The notes: generated by a model not told the origin, from the letters alone. Numbered from the stretch's first letter, positions 32,037 through 44,269 are shown. The stretch is 64,000 bases of DNA from Styela clava (GCF_964204865.1 NC_135253.1:21550001-21614000); one strand, 5' to 3'. Translations and numbers: made by a program.

Positions 32037-34849
32037 TCAAGCCTTTTTCTTCTTTTTAGGAATCCTTACAGCCTTAGTTTTATTCTCATCCGCAGTAGAA
32101 AAAGTAATTCCACGACTATCAAGAAAATCATACAAATCGGATGATTTCACTTTAATGTTATTTTCCACCATCAGTTGTTTAAACTGGCTTAAATACACAG
32201 GTGTATATTGCAATATTGAAGTATAGATTTCTTTATTCGAGCGAATTGCTTTTAATATCGCTGAAGTTCTTTCTTCTTCAGTAAGTTTAATCTTTTTGCC
32301 AGGTTTTGGTTGCTTTTCAGACAATATTTTTCCAGTCTTCGTACTGACAAAGTCAACTTTTTTAGGTTTCGATGTTTTCGTTGACAAATTCTCATCCATC
32401 TTATCAAATTCTTTCTGCCTTGGATAATCAAAAGAACATGAAACATTCGTATTCATTGAGTCTTTTGTTTTTATCATCGATTCAGGCAAAGTTCCTGAAT
32501 CAACAGAACTATTTTGTTGTAGTGGCATAGGTGACTGATGAATAAAATCCTTGTCTCCAGTTATCTCCGAATTCCCAAGATATGGATTCTCAGGCTGGTT
32601 CTTTTTCATAATTCTCTGCATCAAGCTCATACATTCTTCTTCTTCTTCGCTCTCAGAAGACAATTCATTGTGAAATGATTGAAATAATGATCGATGCAAT
32701 TCATCGTGATCACTTCCAACGTCTTCCTGAGAGTCAGAATCTTCATGTTTCATCGAAGAATTTGGTGAATCTAAAATAACATTAGAGTGTTGTATAGCCC
32801 AGAATAGTTATCTTTACTCTTGCTACTCAAGCAGTGGACAAACCTATTAAAAACCTATTACCCACCTATTAAAATTGATTGTTCTTGAAAACCCACATTT
32901 CTGGCCTGGACCGAGAAACATATAAGGATGCCGCACAAAAAAACAAGAATAAACATTGATTGAAAATTTCAAGCAACAGAAAAATTGTTTCTGAAAAGAT
33001 GACTCTTCTAGCGAACAGCATAAACGCTGCGAGTGAGACTATTTTAAAAGCCATCACGAATTTCTAATTTTGAAACCCTTTCTTTTGAAAATTCTGGCTG
33101 AATGTATATATAGAACATAAAACTCCCTATTCTATCTCAAACCTCGGCTTGTATATGCATCCAGCTCATGGTTCTCATCAGGCATTGCATTATCACGTTC
33201 AGTTACACTTTCATCACTTGGAAGAGAAATGACTTCATCCCTGTTGACATCTATGATGAGATTGCTGTTTGAATCTGATGAAAAATCATTGAAAATGTTT
33301 GAATGAGAGTCCAATGTGACACCAAGAACGCCATTTTGACTCGAAAATCATGCTAAGCATAAGAAATAAGCAAATCTGATCATCCTGCATGGCAAGGCGT
33401 AGGAACACTTTGGCAAGCTCTATGACGTAATTGTGACAGCTAAGTGACATATGTTTTGGATGGCGTAGTCAGGTATGAGTTAGGATCGACATAAATCGTT
33501 ATACTAAAGTACTTGAGGTACGAAACTACACTACACCCAACACAAACACAACAACAAACGAAACTATACCCCAAAAAATTAGTTGAAATTTAAAATTGAC
33601 TACATTTTTAATGATCCATACAAAATAGGAAAACATGAGGTGATTTACCTTTTGCATTCACTTTAAGGTCAAAGTTTGTTTGTGAATTTCCATCAGTATA
33701 ACACATTACTCCACTGGCATCAGCGTTATCATCCAATGTAGATACATCATTAGAATCATTGGCCAGAATTTCTGCTTTATTTATGTTATTATGCCGTAGA
33801 GCAAAAGGAAAACTTTTTCTGTCTGTGATATTTTCCACTTCATTGCACTTTATTCTGTCAATCACAGGCATACTAGTACTTTCTGTATGTTCACTTTCTC
33901 TACTGGAATCAAGTAATGAAATAATTGCACATGGTTCAGAGGGAACACTGTTTTTTATCGGTGTGTATTTCAATGGAGAAACAACATAATTTTCTTGCAA
34001 TTGAGAACTGCTTGCAAAGTCACTAAAATTGTCGTTTGATTTCTTCTTTAAATTACAGCCAGAATCTTCATGTGGAAAATCATGCCCCATCTGCACAACT
34101 CCAGACAAGTTTAAATCATAAGAATCATTTCCGATATTAGGAAAGTCAGTACGACTGTCATTAAAATTTTCATTTGTCGCTAAATCAAAACTTGTTCTAT
34201 CGCTTTTACCAATTTGGCCAGCTTCAATGTTATTTGTAAAGTCGTTTGAAGAATTTGCAACAGAATTATTAAACTTTTCGTTAACCACTGGACTTGGAAG
34301 TGGGATACTGATGGAAGGACTAGAAGAAATACAATGCAATATGGAATTTTCACCATCGTCGCCAAGATCATGATTTATATTCCCCATTTCTAAGTCACCA
34401 CTTTCATCTAATACTATTACAGAATCACTGGCAGACGATTTGCCATTTGCTTGGGTTTTCGCAAATTTGTTTATGATAGGAATAATATATTCATTTTGAG
34501 CTCTTGACTTTGAACTTATTGGTGTGGAACTACCATCACAATTACCAGTTTTTTGATTAACCGTATTTTCAGTAGGTGAATAGATTTGATGAGTGTAAAG
34601 GTACGCTTCTTTCAACTTAGTTCTTAATTTAGTTTTTGCCAAACGTTTTTTAATTCCAAACTTCTCTGCACGCCGTTGAATTTCAGGTGTGTTCATCTCA
34701 TTAAAATCTGGCATGGGTGTGATCGGTACAACGCCAGTATAACTTGACAAAGGAGACTCGAAGGCTCTTCTTTTTGAAGGAGGCATTTTGTTGTTAATAT
34801 TGCATAATGATTTAGGTGTACTGGATGATAAATTCCTTGGCAAATCCAT
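32037..34849 (-). CDS. SLX4: SLX4-like structure-specific endonuclease scaffold (short form)
   Basis: Scaffold that binds and activates SLX1 and other nucleases in Holliday-junction and crosslink repair. Three exons on the minus strand: 33649-34849, 33143-33274, 32037-32770, phase-1 introns, 688 residues. Exon 1 contains TPMPDFNEMNTPEIQRRAEKF and then GIKKRLAKTKLRTKLKEAYL..THQ, the SAP domain (about residues 43-90). Exon 3 ends in the SLX1-binding C-terminal domain (LTEEERTSAILKAIRSN..., YDFLDSRGITF) and a lysine-rich tail. The middle is acidic, Ser/Asn-rich and low complexity. An in-frame TGA lies 12 bases upstream of ATG 34849, so this is probably the true start. The protein then lacks the UBZ, MLR and BTB regions of vertebrate SLX4 (about 1,800 residues). 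The exon-2 donor (GTTTGA) is weak, so that junction is less certain. Confidence 0.85.
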
Positions 34850-36470
34850 GAAATATATTCAGTTCTATGACTTATTTTTTCATACCGACAGAAAATATAA
34901 CAAATAATTTTTTCTTATTTCTCAAGGCTGCAAGGCCAACATGCTAAATCTGTAGCCACCATGTCCATGCAGCCATAAATCTGTAGACAGATCAACACAT
35001 AATTAAATTCATAAAACTTAGATTTATAGATATTCTAAAAAATGAAATAAACATATTAACAGAGATAGTGTATCTTTGCGGTTCACAGACTTTGGGACTC
35101 TTCTTACATGTCTTATGTTGGAAAGATATTCAAGCATGGTTGTAAACATTGCTTTGTTTGAGTGTGTTAGTATAAGTATAAGTTTATTTCGACTCCATAA
35201 TCAGCAATAGACGATAAAAAAATAGATAAAAACAAAAGTAAAAGTAACTGATTATAGAATCGGGAAAGCGAACAAAACCTCGAGTAAGGTTTGAAACGTA
35301 CAGATTTTAGATGGAAAGGTATTGATAAAAGAAGTAGTACGTGTTCGCTCACCCAAAAGTAAAAAAAAAACTAATTAAGGCACGCACGCACGCACACACA
35401 CACATATACAATCATCGAGACATGATACTGTCGGAAGCGAAAAAAGCGAGACTTGAAAGTAAAAAGGAAGGAAAATATACAAACAAATAAAAATGAATAA
35501 ATTCTTTTGCCACACCAAATTAATAATTTTTTGAGGATGCCAAATTTGTCAGTTTTCTGTTGTGTATTCAAAAATTAGTTAATCAACCGATTGAATTGTC
35601 ATTATGCCTTCCGAGGAGCTTTAGTTTAGGTGCAATAATAAAAAATTAGACCCCAAAAAGCTGCGATAAATTACTGGATTAGATAAAAATTAGCAAGACT
35701 ATTACTGTATTACTATATTAGTAGCCAAACTGTAAGTAAGCGGTTAAATATTTAAAATTGAATTCCTTTTAATGAAAAATACCATAAATAAAATATTATT
35801 ATCAAAAATTAATACCAACAGTACCATATTAATAGGATATACATGGTTATACATCCATGGAAGAATTCGTATTTAACACCAACCATTTATTCCATATTCC
35901 TCATTCATACGATTACAAAACGATACAATAGGCCTACATACGATCCCCCGGGATAAATATGTAAATCCTTCCATCCTACAATATTCAGATATTATTATTT
36001 TTAAGATAAGCATGTAAAAACAAGATTTCCCAATTATTATTCATCTTCTAATTACATACTAATATATAAACTTTTGTATACTATATATCTGTATACGGTA
36101 TATACATAAGATAACAGGCTTTATACACCGTTACATAATAAACTTAGCCCTCTTGCTGTTTTGTAAATTTAGGTACGGTAATTTTCTAAATTGCTTTATT
36201 TTATTTCTACATTTTGAAGTGTGACATTTTTAAAAATTATTGCATTTCGATGCAACTAAATAGGCCTTTAATAATAACTAAAACTGATGATTTTGAACAA
36301 GTAAACCAGTCGGTAAGCGCCAACTTTTTATAACACTCTCCAAATGAATATCAAAAGTATAGTATAAGTTTCCCGATCTTTTCGTCGCCCTTGTCTGTGT
36401 TATTTTGTGTTCGGTGTTGTCAAGTTGTAGACGAAAGACCAAAATAAAATTGTATTGTATTTATTTCGAC
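34850..36470. other. AT-rich intergenic region
   Basis: No gene recognised. Contains a short simple repeat (GCACGCACGCACACACACAC near 35382-35404), a SINE 3'-end fragment at 35944-35972 (CCCGGGATAAATATGTAAAT), and a fragment at 35118-35206 related to the repeats at 27.4 kb and to the flank of the Foldback-like element (TTTATTTCGACTCCATAATC occurs at both sites). Confidence 0.55.
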
Positions 36471-36714
36471 TCCATAATCGCCACTGTCATATGAGCAAAA
36501 TGCTAGCAAAATCCCGCAGCAAAATATACGATGTCATAAAAACGTGTTTCCACTTTGCGAAATATTTTTAATTATTAACCACAGAGATGTAGAATTGTAA
36601 ATTGAACGTTATTATGTAGCATTCAATCACACAAAGCATTTAGGATCAAGGGAGAAGTACAACAAACTATATTTATTAAAATAAAATAACGTAATATTTA
36701 TGAAAAAATGAAAA

Positions 36715-38095
36715 GTTTGTTAAATTGACACTAAATTTGAACAAGATCTGCCTTTGGGGCTCAAAAAATATTTTGGGTATGGATTTACAACTCAGACATC
36801 TTTCCAATCAAATAAAGAATATGACAAAAAAATTGATCAGTTTTCTAACAAAATAATTTTAATACAACGCAATAACGTAAATTTCTTAAAAATTCGAAAA
36901 ATCGTTAAATTGACCCAAAATTTGACCAAGATCTGCCTTTGGGGCTCAAAAAATATTATGAGTATGGATATCTGAATTCATCATCTTTCCAATGAAAAAA
37001 GAAATTGGAAAAAACTCGATCAGATTTCTAACAAAATACTTTTAATATAACGCAATAACGTAAATTTCTTAGAAATTCGAAAAATCGTTAAATTGACCCA
37101 AAATTTGAACAAGATCTTTCTTTGGGGCTTAAAAAATATTATGAGTATGAATATCTGAATTCATCTTCTTTCCAATGAAATAAAGAAATTGAAAAAAACG
37201 CGATCAGTTTTCTAACAAAATACTTTTAAAATACCGCAATAACGTAAATTTCTTAGAAATTCGAAAAATCGTTAAATTGACCCAAAATTTGAACAAGATC
37301 TGCCTTTGGGGCTTAAAAAATATTTTGAGTATGGATATTTGAATTCATCATCTTTCCAACGGAATAAAGAAATTGTAAAAAAACTCCATCAGTTTTCTAA
37401 CAAAATACTTTTAATATAGCGAAATAACGTAAATTTCTTAGAAATTCGAAAAATCGTTAAATTGACCCAAAATTTGAACAAGATCTGTCTTTGGGGCTTA
37501 AAAAATATTATGAGTATGGATATATGAATTCATCATCTTTCCAATGAAATAAAGAAATTGAAAAAAACGCGATCAGTTTTCTAACAAAATACTTTTAAAA
37601 TACGCAATAACGTAAATTTCTTAGAAATTCGAAAAATCGTTAAATTGACCCAAAATTTGAACAAGATCTGCCTTTGGGGCTTAAAAAATATTATGAGTAT
37701 GGATATCTGAATTCATCATCTTTCCAATGGAATAAAAAAATTGAAAAAAAACTCGATCAGTTTTCTAACAAAATACTTTTAATATAACGCAATAACGTAA
37801 ATTTCTTAGAAATTCGAAAAATCGTTAAATTGATCCAAAATTTGAACAAGATCTGCCTTTGGGGCTTAAAAAAATATATTGAGTATGCATATTTGAATTC
37901 ATCATCTTTCCAGTGGAATAAAGAAATTGGAAAAAAACTCGATCAGTTTTCTAACAAAATACTTTTAATATAGCGCAATAACGTAAATTTCTTAGAAATT
38001 CGAAAAATCGTTAAATTGACCCAAAATTTGAACAAGATCTGCCTTTGGGGCTTAAAAAATATTTATTAGAGTATGGATATCTGATTTCATCATCT
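36715..38095 (+). repeat. left arm array, about 8 units of ~183 bp
   Basis: Tandem units each carry GAACAAGATCTGCCTTTGGG (variants at about 36747, 36930, 37111, 37298, 37484, 37668, 37850, 38037), GATCAGTTTTCTAACAAAAT and GCAATAACGTAAATTTCTTA. The outermost unit is the most diverged. No unit carries a long open frame. Confidence 0.93.
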
Positions 38096-38974
38096 TTCCC
38101 CACAACCCCACATGTTGAGGAACAATCTCTCCATTATGTTTGATTGCGTTGAAATAATATGTTTATATACTGGATAATGTCTTCGCTTTTTCATGGTTAA
38201 ATTATATTTAAAATTTAAATAGTCACAGATAATTTACAATTCGATTTACTTTCATTTCAGGTGAGACAAAACAAGAATTTTGCAGCATTGCATTATAAGC
38301 TGAACTGGTGATTTTATTTTTGCAAAATGGCTGCGCTCAAAAATTGTTACGTTGTTCCGGTATACATGCAACATGAACGAAAAAGAAGTACAAATAATTG
38401 ATTAGTAGAGATGAACAGTATCCGAAGAAATAACCCATGTGCTTCCGTAACAGTGAAATAGTTGCGGCGTTCCACTCCACGGCAATTTACATTCGAATCC
38501 GAATTGAAAAAAAAATTGACTCCGACTCTAGACTCGGGGTTGCAAACAATTTTGACCCCGACTACAGCTCCGAACTCTAGGAAAATCAAATTTTGATAAC
38601 AAAATTTTTAGCGCATGTTAGCTTTCATTAATTAATTAATTGTTAGAAAACGCTTAGGAAGCTTGATGCTTTTTTGACTTCCATTATCACCATTGAATGT
38701 CTGAAATTATGACTTTTACGATCGAATTCAAAATCTTACAGTTTAATATTAAGCTTCCAGATCCAGTGAGCGAATTCCTACTATACATCCCGTAAGTATT
38801 GAAACACGCGAATCAATTGTATGCTACAAATTGGCACATATATTTAACGAAATACTTATGAATATTGGCAAAAAAATGTAACCTAATAAAAAAAATCCAC
38901 AAAAATTACGTCAACTTCTTTAGTTTTCAAAGATAAATATAAATTGAACCAAAACGTTTATTTGTTTTCACTAC
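38096..38974. other. spacer between left array and protease stop
   Basis: AT-rich unique DNA of the transposon, downstream of the protease stop codon; probably the 3' non-coding part of the transposon gene. No further coding sequence seen. Confidence 0.5.
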
Positions 38975-41383
38975 TTAGTCAATTATCTCTCTATCTCTAC
39001 AAAATACAGTATTGAATATGGCATGTACTTTCGGATGTAGTTTTTTAGATCCAAGACAAATTGCATACATCATCCAACTTTGAAATATGTCTGGGGAGAC
39101 AAGGCCAAGGTCATTTTTGAAGTCCGAACAAATCATGTCCACTGCCATACAGACACATACGCCACAGCTTGTCACATCCGTTTGCCTAATAAAGCATTTT
39201 TGAAGAATGGAAATGTTTCCTTCATACTTTCCGAGATTCAATAAAAACGGGAGAAGATATGAGGCAATATTCTCTTTCGTGGTGTCTATTTTACTTTCAG
39301 CCGAGTCTATAATGAACGCGGTAAGCATAGGAATAGAAATCAAAATCAAATGATGGTTGTAGAGCAGAGGAAAGAAAAGATTCTCTCTCAAAATCCCAGG
39401 TTGGTTCGGATTTTCAAGAGCTGCCCTGATAAGTTCTTTATTTCTAATCGGTTTTCCTGCTAAAATATGCTGTGTTAGAAGACAATCAACATATCCAAAA
39501 CGAATGACGTCGCCTGTAATACTATTACATACTTCAATTGTTGAACACATATATGCCTCTACTATACTTTCGTTCAGCCATCCTGCTTGATGCGATCTAT
39601 CCAACAGACATTTCCCAGCCAAATCCAAAACTTTAGATGGCGCAGGACACAGAGTATAAATATCTAGCCATCGAACAATTTTATCATTTTCCGTCACAGC
39701 AGTAACACTCAGCATTGAATCAGTTGGAATACTACCCCACACATCTCTAGAAAACTGTATATGAAGTTCAATATTCAACTGATGTTCTGAGAAGAATATC
39801 GGATGTCGCACATTATGAGTCAATTCAAGCGTTTCTGAAGATACAGTCGAATTGGTTTCAATATGCGCGATGCATTGTTTCTGGTGATTTTTCCCGTAAT
39901 CGAAATGAATTTTATGTGAGGCGGTACCTGTAGTATAAAATCCTTTATCTCGTGTTTTTCTTATTTTAAACTTTTCTTTGACAAGCAGAGATTCTGTCTG
40001 AATTTTATTTGTATTTATTTTGTATCCTCGATGTAGGACACAATCCGCGTGCATTTTTTGTGTTACTTTGACTTGTTTTCGATACATCCAAACGAATTCG
40101 TCGAGATGACTCAGGCGTTTTCCGTGTAAATGGTTTCGTTTCAATTGCCCAAAATGTTTTCAATTATGCCTTGCGTTTTATTATTCTGGTGAGCCGATTG
40201 TACGTTAGAGTTTTTTATTGTTTGATACTTTTTGGCAAATTTTTCGTAAAATTCTCTGTCTACGGTCGTTTTTTTCACATGGCGTGATAAATCCCCCAAC
40301 ATCAAGCTAGATGTTGCCGCTAATTTACTCATAATTACTTTCAAAAAAATGTCGCAAAATTTATCCGAGTAGTATGGATTTTGACAGGGGAATGAAATTT
40401 CATCTATGTGACTTTTATAGATCTCCGAGTGTCGAAAGTTGTCCAAAATAATACGATATCTGTTGTAAAAGGGTGAGAGAGGGTCTATACTGTCATTAAC
40501 TGTGTCAAAAATCCCTTGTTCACGGTATTCGTGTTCATCAGTGTAGAATCTACTGACATAATTTCTTATCCTCAATTTTTCAAAATGTATCTCGACGAGA
40601 GGGGACAATTGTTTTAATGCTGTGACGATAAAAAAAACTATTAGCTATTCCGTCAAGTTCTTCGATGCTTTCTGATGCAAAAAACCTTTCGCCCCAATTC
40701 ATGACGACGACTCTATGACTTTTTCTATAATATTTAACACACAGCAATTTGGCCGCATGCATTGCATGGCTGAGGCAATTGTGCAATATAGGCATGTCGT
40801 CGTGTGGCGATGCCGCGCCTGTAACAATACGATAACATCTTTTGTAGTACGCTATCCGTGTTTCATGGCAAAAAGCCCGTAATATGGCAATCCACATTGC
40901 TGCTGATCCGTCAATTATAATCAAAATGGGCTGATGGTGAGAGCCACAATCGTGCTTAGAAGAATCTACAATGAAACGCTGCAAAAAATAACAAATATTT
41001 GCTGCTGTGTGATCATTTGTAACAGTTCTCGCCACTGGCAATGGCAAGTGTCCTTGATAAGGGTTCCTCACTACCAGAGAGTAGATATAGAAATCTTTTT
41101 GTCCATCTCTTGCTTTTATAATGATGCCAGTAGCATCAAAATATAAAATATCGCGCTTAGTAATGAGCTTGTAAATTTCCAATTGTCCGTCAGTGTAGAG
41201 GATAAAGCCGGGAGGGTCGTTTGAGAAGCAGCGAATGAAGTGCTCGTTATTACTTTTAAATATAGTTTGCATAATACCAATATTCTGCAACCATGATTCA
41301 GTGAATCTGTATTCTTTATTTTCTGACTTAATGTAAAAGTATTTTGTTAGAAAACTGATCGAGTTTTTTTCCAATTTCTTCAT
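38975..41383 (-). pseudogene. DDE transposase fused to Ulp1/C48 cysteine protease, frameshifted
   Basis: Three overlapping minus-strand frames read as one protein of about 800 residues: 40580-41383, 40141-40608 and 38975-40144. First frame: LYFDATG (Asp 83), IIIDGSAAMW (Asp 158) and a C-x2-H pair at 203/206 (NCLSHAMHA), fitting a Mutator-type DDE core; the Glu may be among E232-E242. Third frame: a segment resembling the post-catalytic ENHFGQLKR-type region, then a Ulp1 domain with WLN at 189-191, His 265, Asp 280, Gln 321 and Cys 327 (QTDVTSCGVC), the complete C48 set. The first break can be explained by a T8 run near 40625; the second lies near 40150 by AAAA/TTTT runs. Either may be decay or an assembly error. 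The frames are not separate genes: each overlap is only a few codons and similarity runs through. Confidence 0.8.
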
Positions 41384-41384
41384 T

Positions 41385-43960
41385 TCACTTGAAATGATGA
41401 TGAATTCAGATATCCATACTCATAATATTTTTTGAGCCCCAAAGGCAGATCTTGTTCAAATTTTGGGTCAATTTAACGATTTTTCGAATTTCTGAGAAAT
41501 TTACGTTATTGCGTTATATTAAGAGTATTTTGTTAGAAAACTGATCGAGTTTTTTTCCAATTTCTTTATTTCATTGAAATTATGATGAATTCAGATATCC
41601 ATACTCATAATATTTTTTAAGCCCCAAAGGCAGATCTTGTTCAAATTTTGGGTCAATTTAACGATTTTTCGAATTTCTAAGAAATTTACGTTATTGCGTT
41701 ATATTAAAAGTATTTTGTTAGAAAACTGATCGAGTTTTTTTCCCAATTTCTTTATTTCATTGGAAAGATGATGGATTCAGATATCCATACTCTTAATATA
41801 TTTTGAGCCCCAAAGGCAGATCTTGTTCAAATTTTAGGTCAATTTAACGATTTTTCGAATTTTTAAGAAATTCACGTTATTGCGTTATATTAAAAGTATT
41901 TTGTTAAAAAACTGATCGAGTTTTTTCCAATTTCTTTATTTTATTGAAAAGATGATGAATTCAGATATCCATACCCACAATATTTTTTCAGCGCCAAAAG
42001 CAGATATTGTTCAAATTTTGGGTCAATTCAACGATTTTTCGAATTTCTAAGAAATTTTCGTTATTGCGTTATATTAAAAGTATTTTGTTAGAAAACTGAT
42101 CGAGTTTTTTCCAATTTCTTTATTTCATTGAAAAGATGATGAATTCAGATACCTATACTCCTAATATTTTTTGAGCCCCAAAGGCAGATCTTGTTCAAAT
42201 TTTGGGTCAATTTAACGAGTTTTCAAATTTCTAAGAAATTTACGTTATTGCATTATATTAAAAGTATTTTGTTAGAAAACTGATCGAGTTTTTTCCAATT
42301 TCTTTATTTCATTGAAAAGATGATGAATTCAGATACCTATACTCCTAATATTTTTTGAGCCCCAAAGGCAGATCTTTTTCAAATTTTGGGTCAATTTAAC
42401 GAGTTTTCAAATTTCTAAGAAATTTACGTTATTGCGTTATATTAAAAGTATTTTGTTAGAAAACTGATCGAGTTTTTTTTCCAATTTCTTTATTTCATTG
42501 AAATGATGATGAATTCAGATATCCATACTCACAATATTTTTTGAGCGCCAAAAGCAGATATTGTTCGAATTTTGGGTCAATTTAACGATTTTTCGAATTT
42601 CTAAGAAATTTTCGTTATTGCGTTATATTAAAAGTATTTTGTTAGAAAACTGATCGAGTTTTTTCCAATTTCTTTATTTCATTGGAAAGATGATGAATTC
42701 AGATATCTATACTCATAATGTTTTTTGAGCCCCAAAGGCAGATCTTGTTCAAATTTTGGGTCAATTTAACGATTTTTCGAATTTCTAAGAAATTTACGTT
42801 ATTGCGTTATATTAAAAGTATTTTGTTAGAAAACTGATCGAGTTTTTTTCCAATTTCTTTATTTCATTGGAAAGATGATGAATTCAGATATCTATACTCA
42901 TAATACTTTTTGAGCCCCAAAGGCAGATCTTTTTCAAATTTTGGGTCAATTTAACGAGTTTTCAAATTTCTAAGAAATTTACGTTATTGCGTTATATTAA
43001 AAGTATTTTGTTAGAAAACTGATCGAGTTTTTTTTCCAATTTCTTTATTTCATTGAAATGATGATGAATTCAGATATCCATACTCACAATATTTTTTGAG
43101 CGCCAAAAGCAGATATTGTTCGAATTTTGGGTCAATTTAACGATTTTTCGAATTTCTAAGAAATTTACGTTATTGCGGTATATTAAAAGTATTTTGTTAG
43201 AAAACTGATCGAGTTTTTTTCCAATTTCTTTATTTCATTGGAAAGATGATGAATTCAGATATCTATACTCATAATATTTTTTGAGCCCCAAAGGCAGATC
43301 TTTTTCAAATTTTGGGTCAATTTAACGAGTTTTCAAATTTCTAAGAAATTTACGTTATTGCGTTATATTAAAAGTATTTTGTTAGAAAACTGATCGAGTT
43401 TTTTTCCAATTTCTTTATTTCATTGAAATGATGATGGATTCAGATATCCATACTCTTGATATATTTTGAGCCCCAAAGACAGATCTGGTTCAAATTTTGG
43501 GTCAATTTAACGATTTATCGAATTTCTAAGAAATTTACGTTATATTAAAAGTATTTTGTTAGAAAACTGATCGAGTTTTTTTCCAATTTCTTTATTTCAT
43601 TGAAATGATGATGAATTCAGATATCCATACTCATAATATTTTTTGAGCCCCAAAGGCGGATCTTGTTCAAATTTTGGGTTAATTTAACGATTTTTCTGAT
43701 TTTTAGGAAATTTACGTTATTGCGTTGAATTTTGTTAGAAAACTGATTGTGTTTTTCCCCAATTTGTTTATTTGATTGGAAAGATGATTACTTCATATAT
43801 CCATACTCAAAATATTTTTTGAGTTCCAAAGGCAGATCTTGTTCAAATTTTGGGTGAATTTAACGATTTTTGGCATTTTTGTGAAATTTATATTATTGCG
43901 TTGTAATTAATGTGTTTTGTTAGAAAACTGATCGAGTTTTGTCCCGGTCTCTTGTTTGAA
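41385..43960 (-). repeat. right arm array, about 14 units of ~183 bp
   Basis: Same unit as the left arm on the opposite strand (CCCCAAAGGCAGATCTTGTT and variants at about 41437, 41622, 41808, 41993, 42176, 42359, 42545, 42732, 42915, 43101, 43286, 43471, 43648, 43824). Variant units recur every third position (see findings). The innermost unit runs into the start of the transposase frame. Confidence 0.93.
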
Positions 43961-44269
43961 TTTTTCGACAAAAATTAATTTTTTTGAGAACTTTATTGTT
44001 ATTCACGTATATGTTTTCGACATGTATACATTATTTTATTTCAATACTTACATAATATCATCATATCAAAGTATACAATCTTAATTTATTCACATGAGAC
44101 TGGATACTGGTATTGTATTTATACACGAAAATGATAGACCGCATTAAATTAATTTTTAATCCTAAATTTTATAATGAAACACTTTTTATGACTTCGTGTT
44201 TTCGAGCAGCAAGATTTTGCTAGCATTTTGCTAGCTTGACAGAGGTCCATAATCCTGTAATCATAACAA

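Larger units (their letters stand above)
36481..44245 (-). mobile_element. Foldback-like Mutator-superfamily transposon with Ulp1 protease
   Basis: A 7,765-bp element. Ends are inverted: CCACTGTCA on the left and the complement of CCTCTGTCA on the right, then a shared AGCAAAATGCTAGCAAAATC (left from 36494, right ending 44232). Similarity continues for about 55 bp (for example GTCATAAAAA.GTGTTTC on both sides). The 9-bp direct repeat TCCATAATC flanks it at 36471-36479 and 44246-44254, the duplication size of Mutator-like and Foldback elements. Inside each end lies a long array of one roughly 183-bp repeat, in opposite orientation in the two arms, so the arms can fold together. The centre (38975-41383) codes for a DDE-type transposase joined to a Ulp1-like protease. 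The layout parallels Drosophila FB-NOF. Two frameshifts mean this copy is probably not autonomous. Confidence 0.85.

Noticed and set aside
40141-41383. Overlapping minus-strand frames as a bacterial-like operon
   Set aside because: Overlaps are a few codons at homopolymers, and similarity continues across frames; one frameshifted transposon gene explains them better.
36494-44232. Element boundaries at AGCAAAATGC with no matching flanks
   Set aside because: Extending outward by 13 bp gives matching CC[A/T]CTGTCA ends and a 9-bp direct repeat, so the boundaries were moved to 36481 and 44245.
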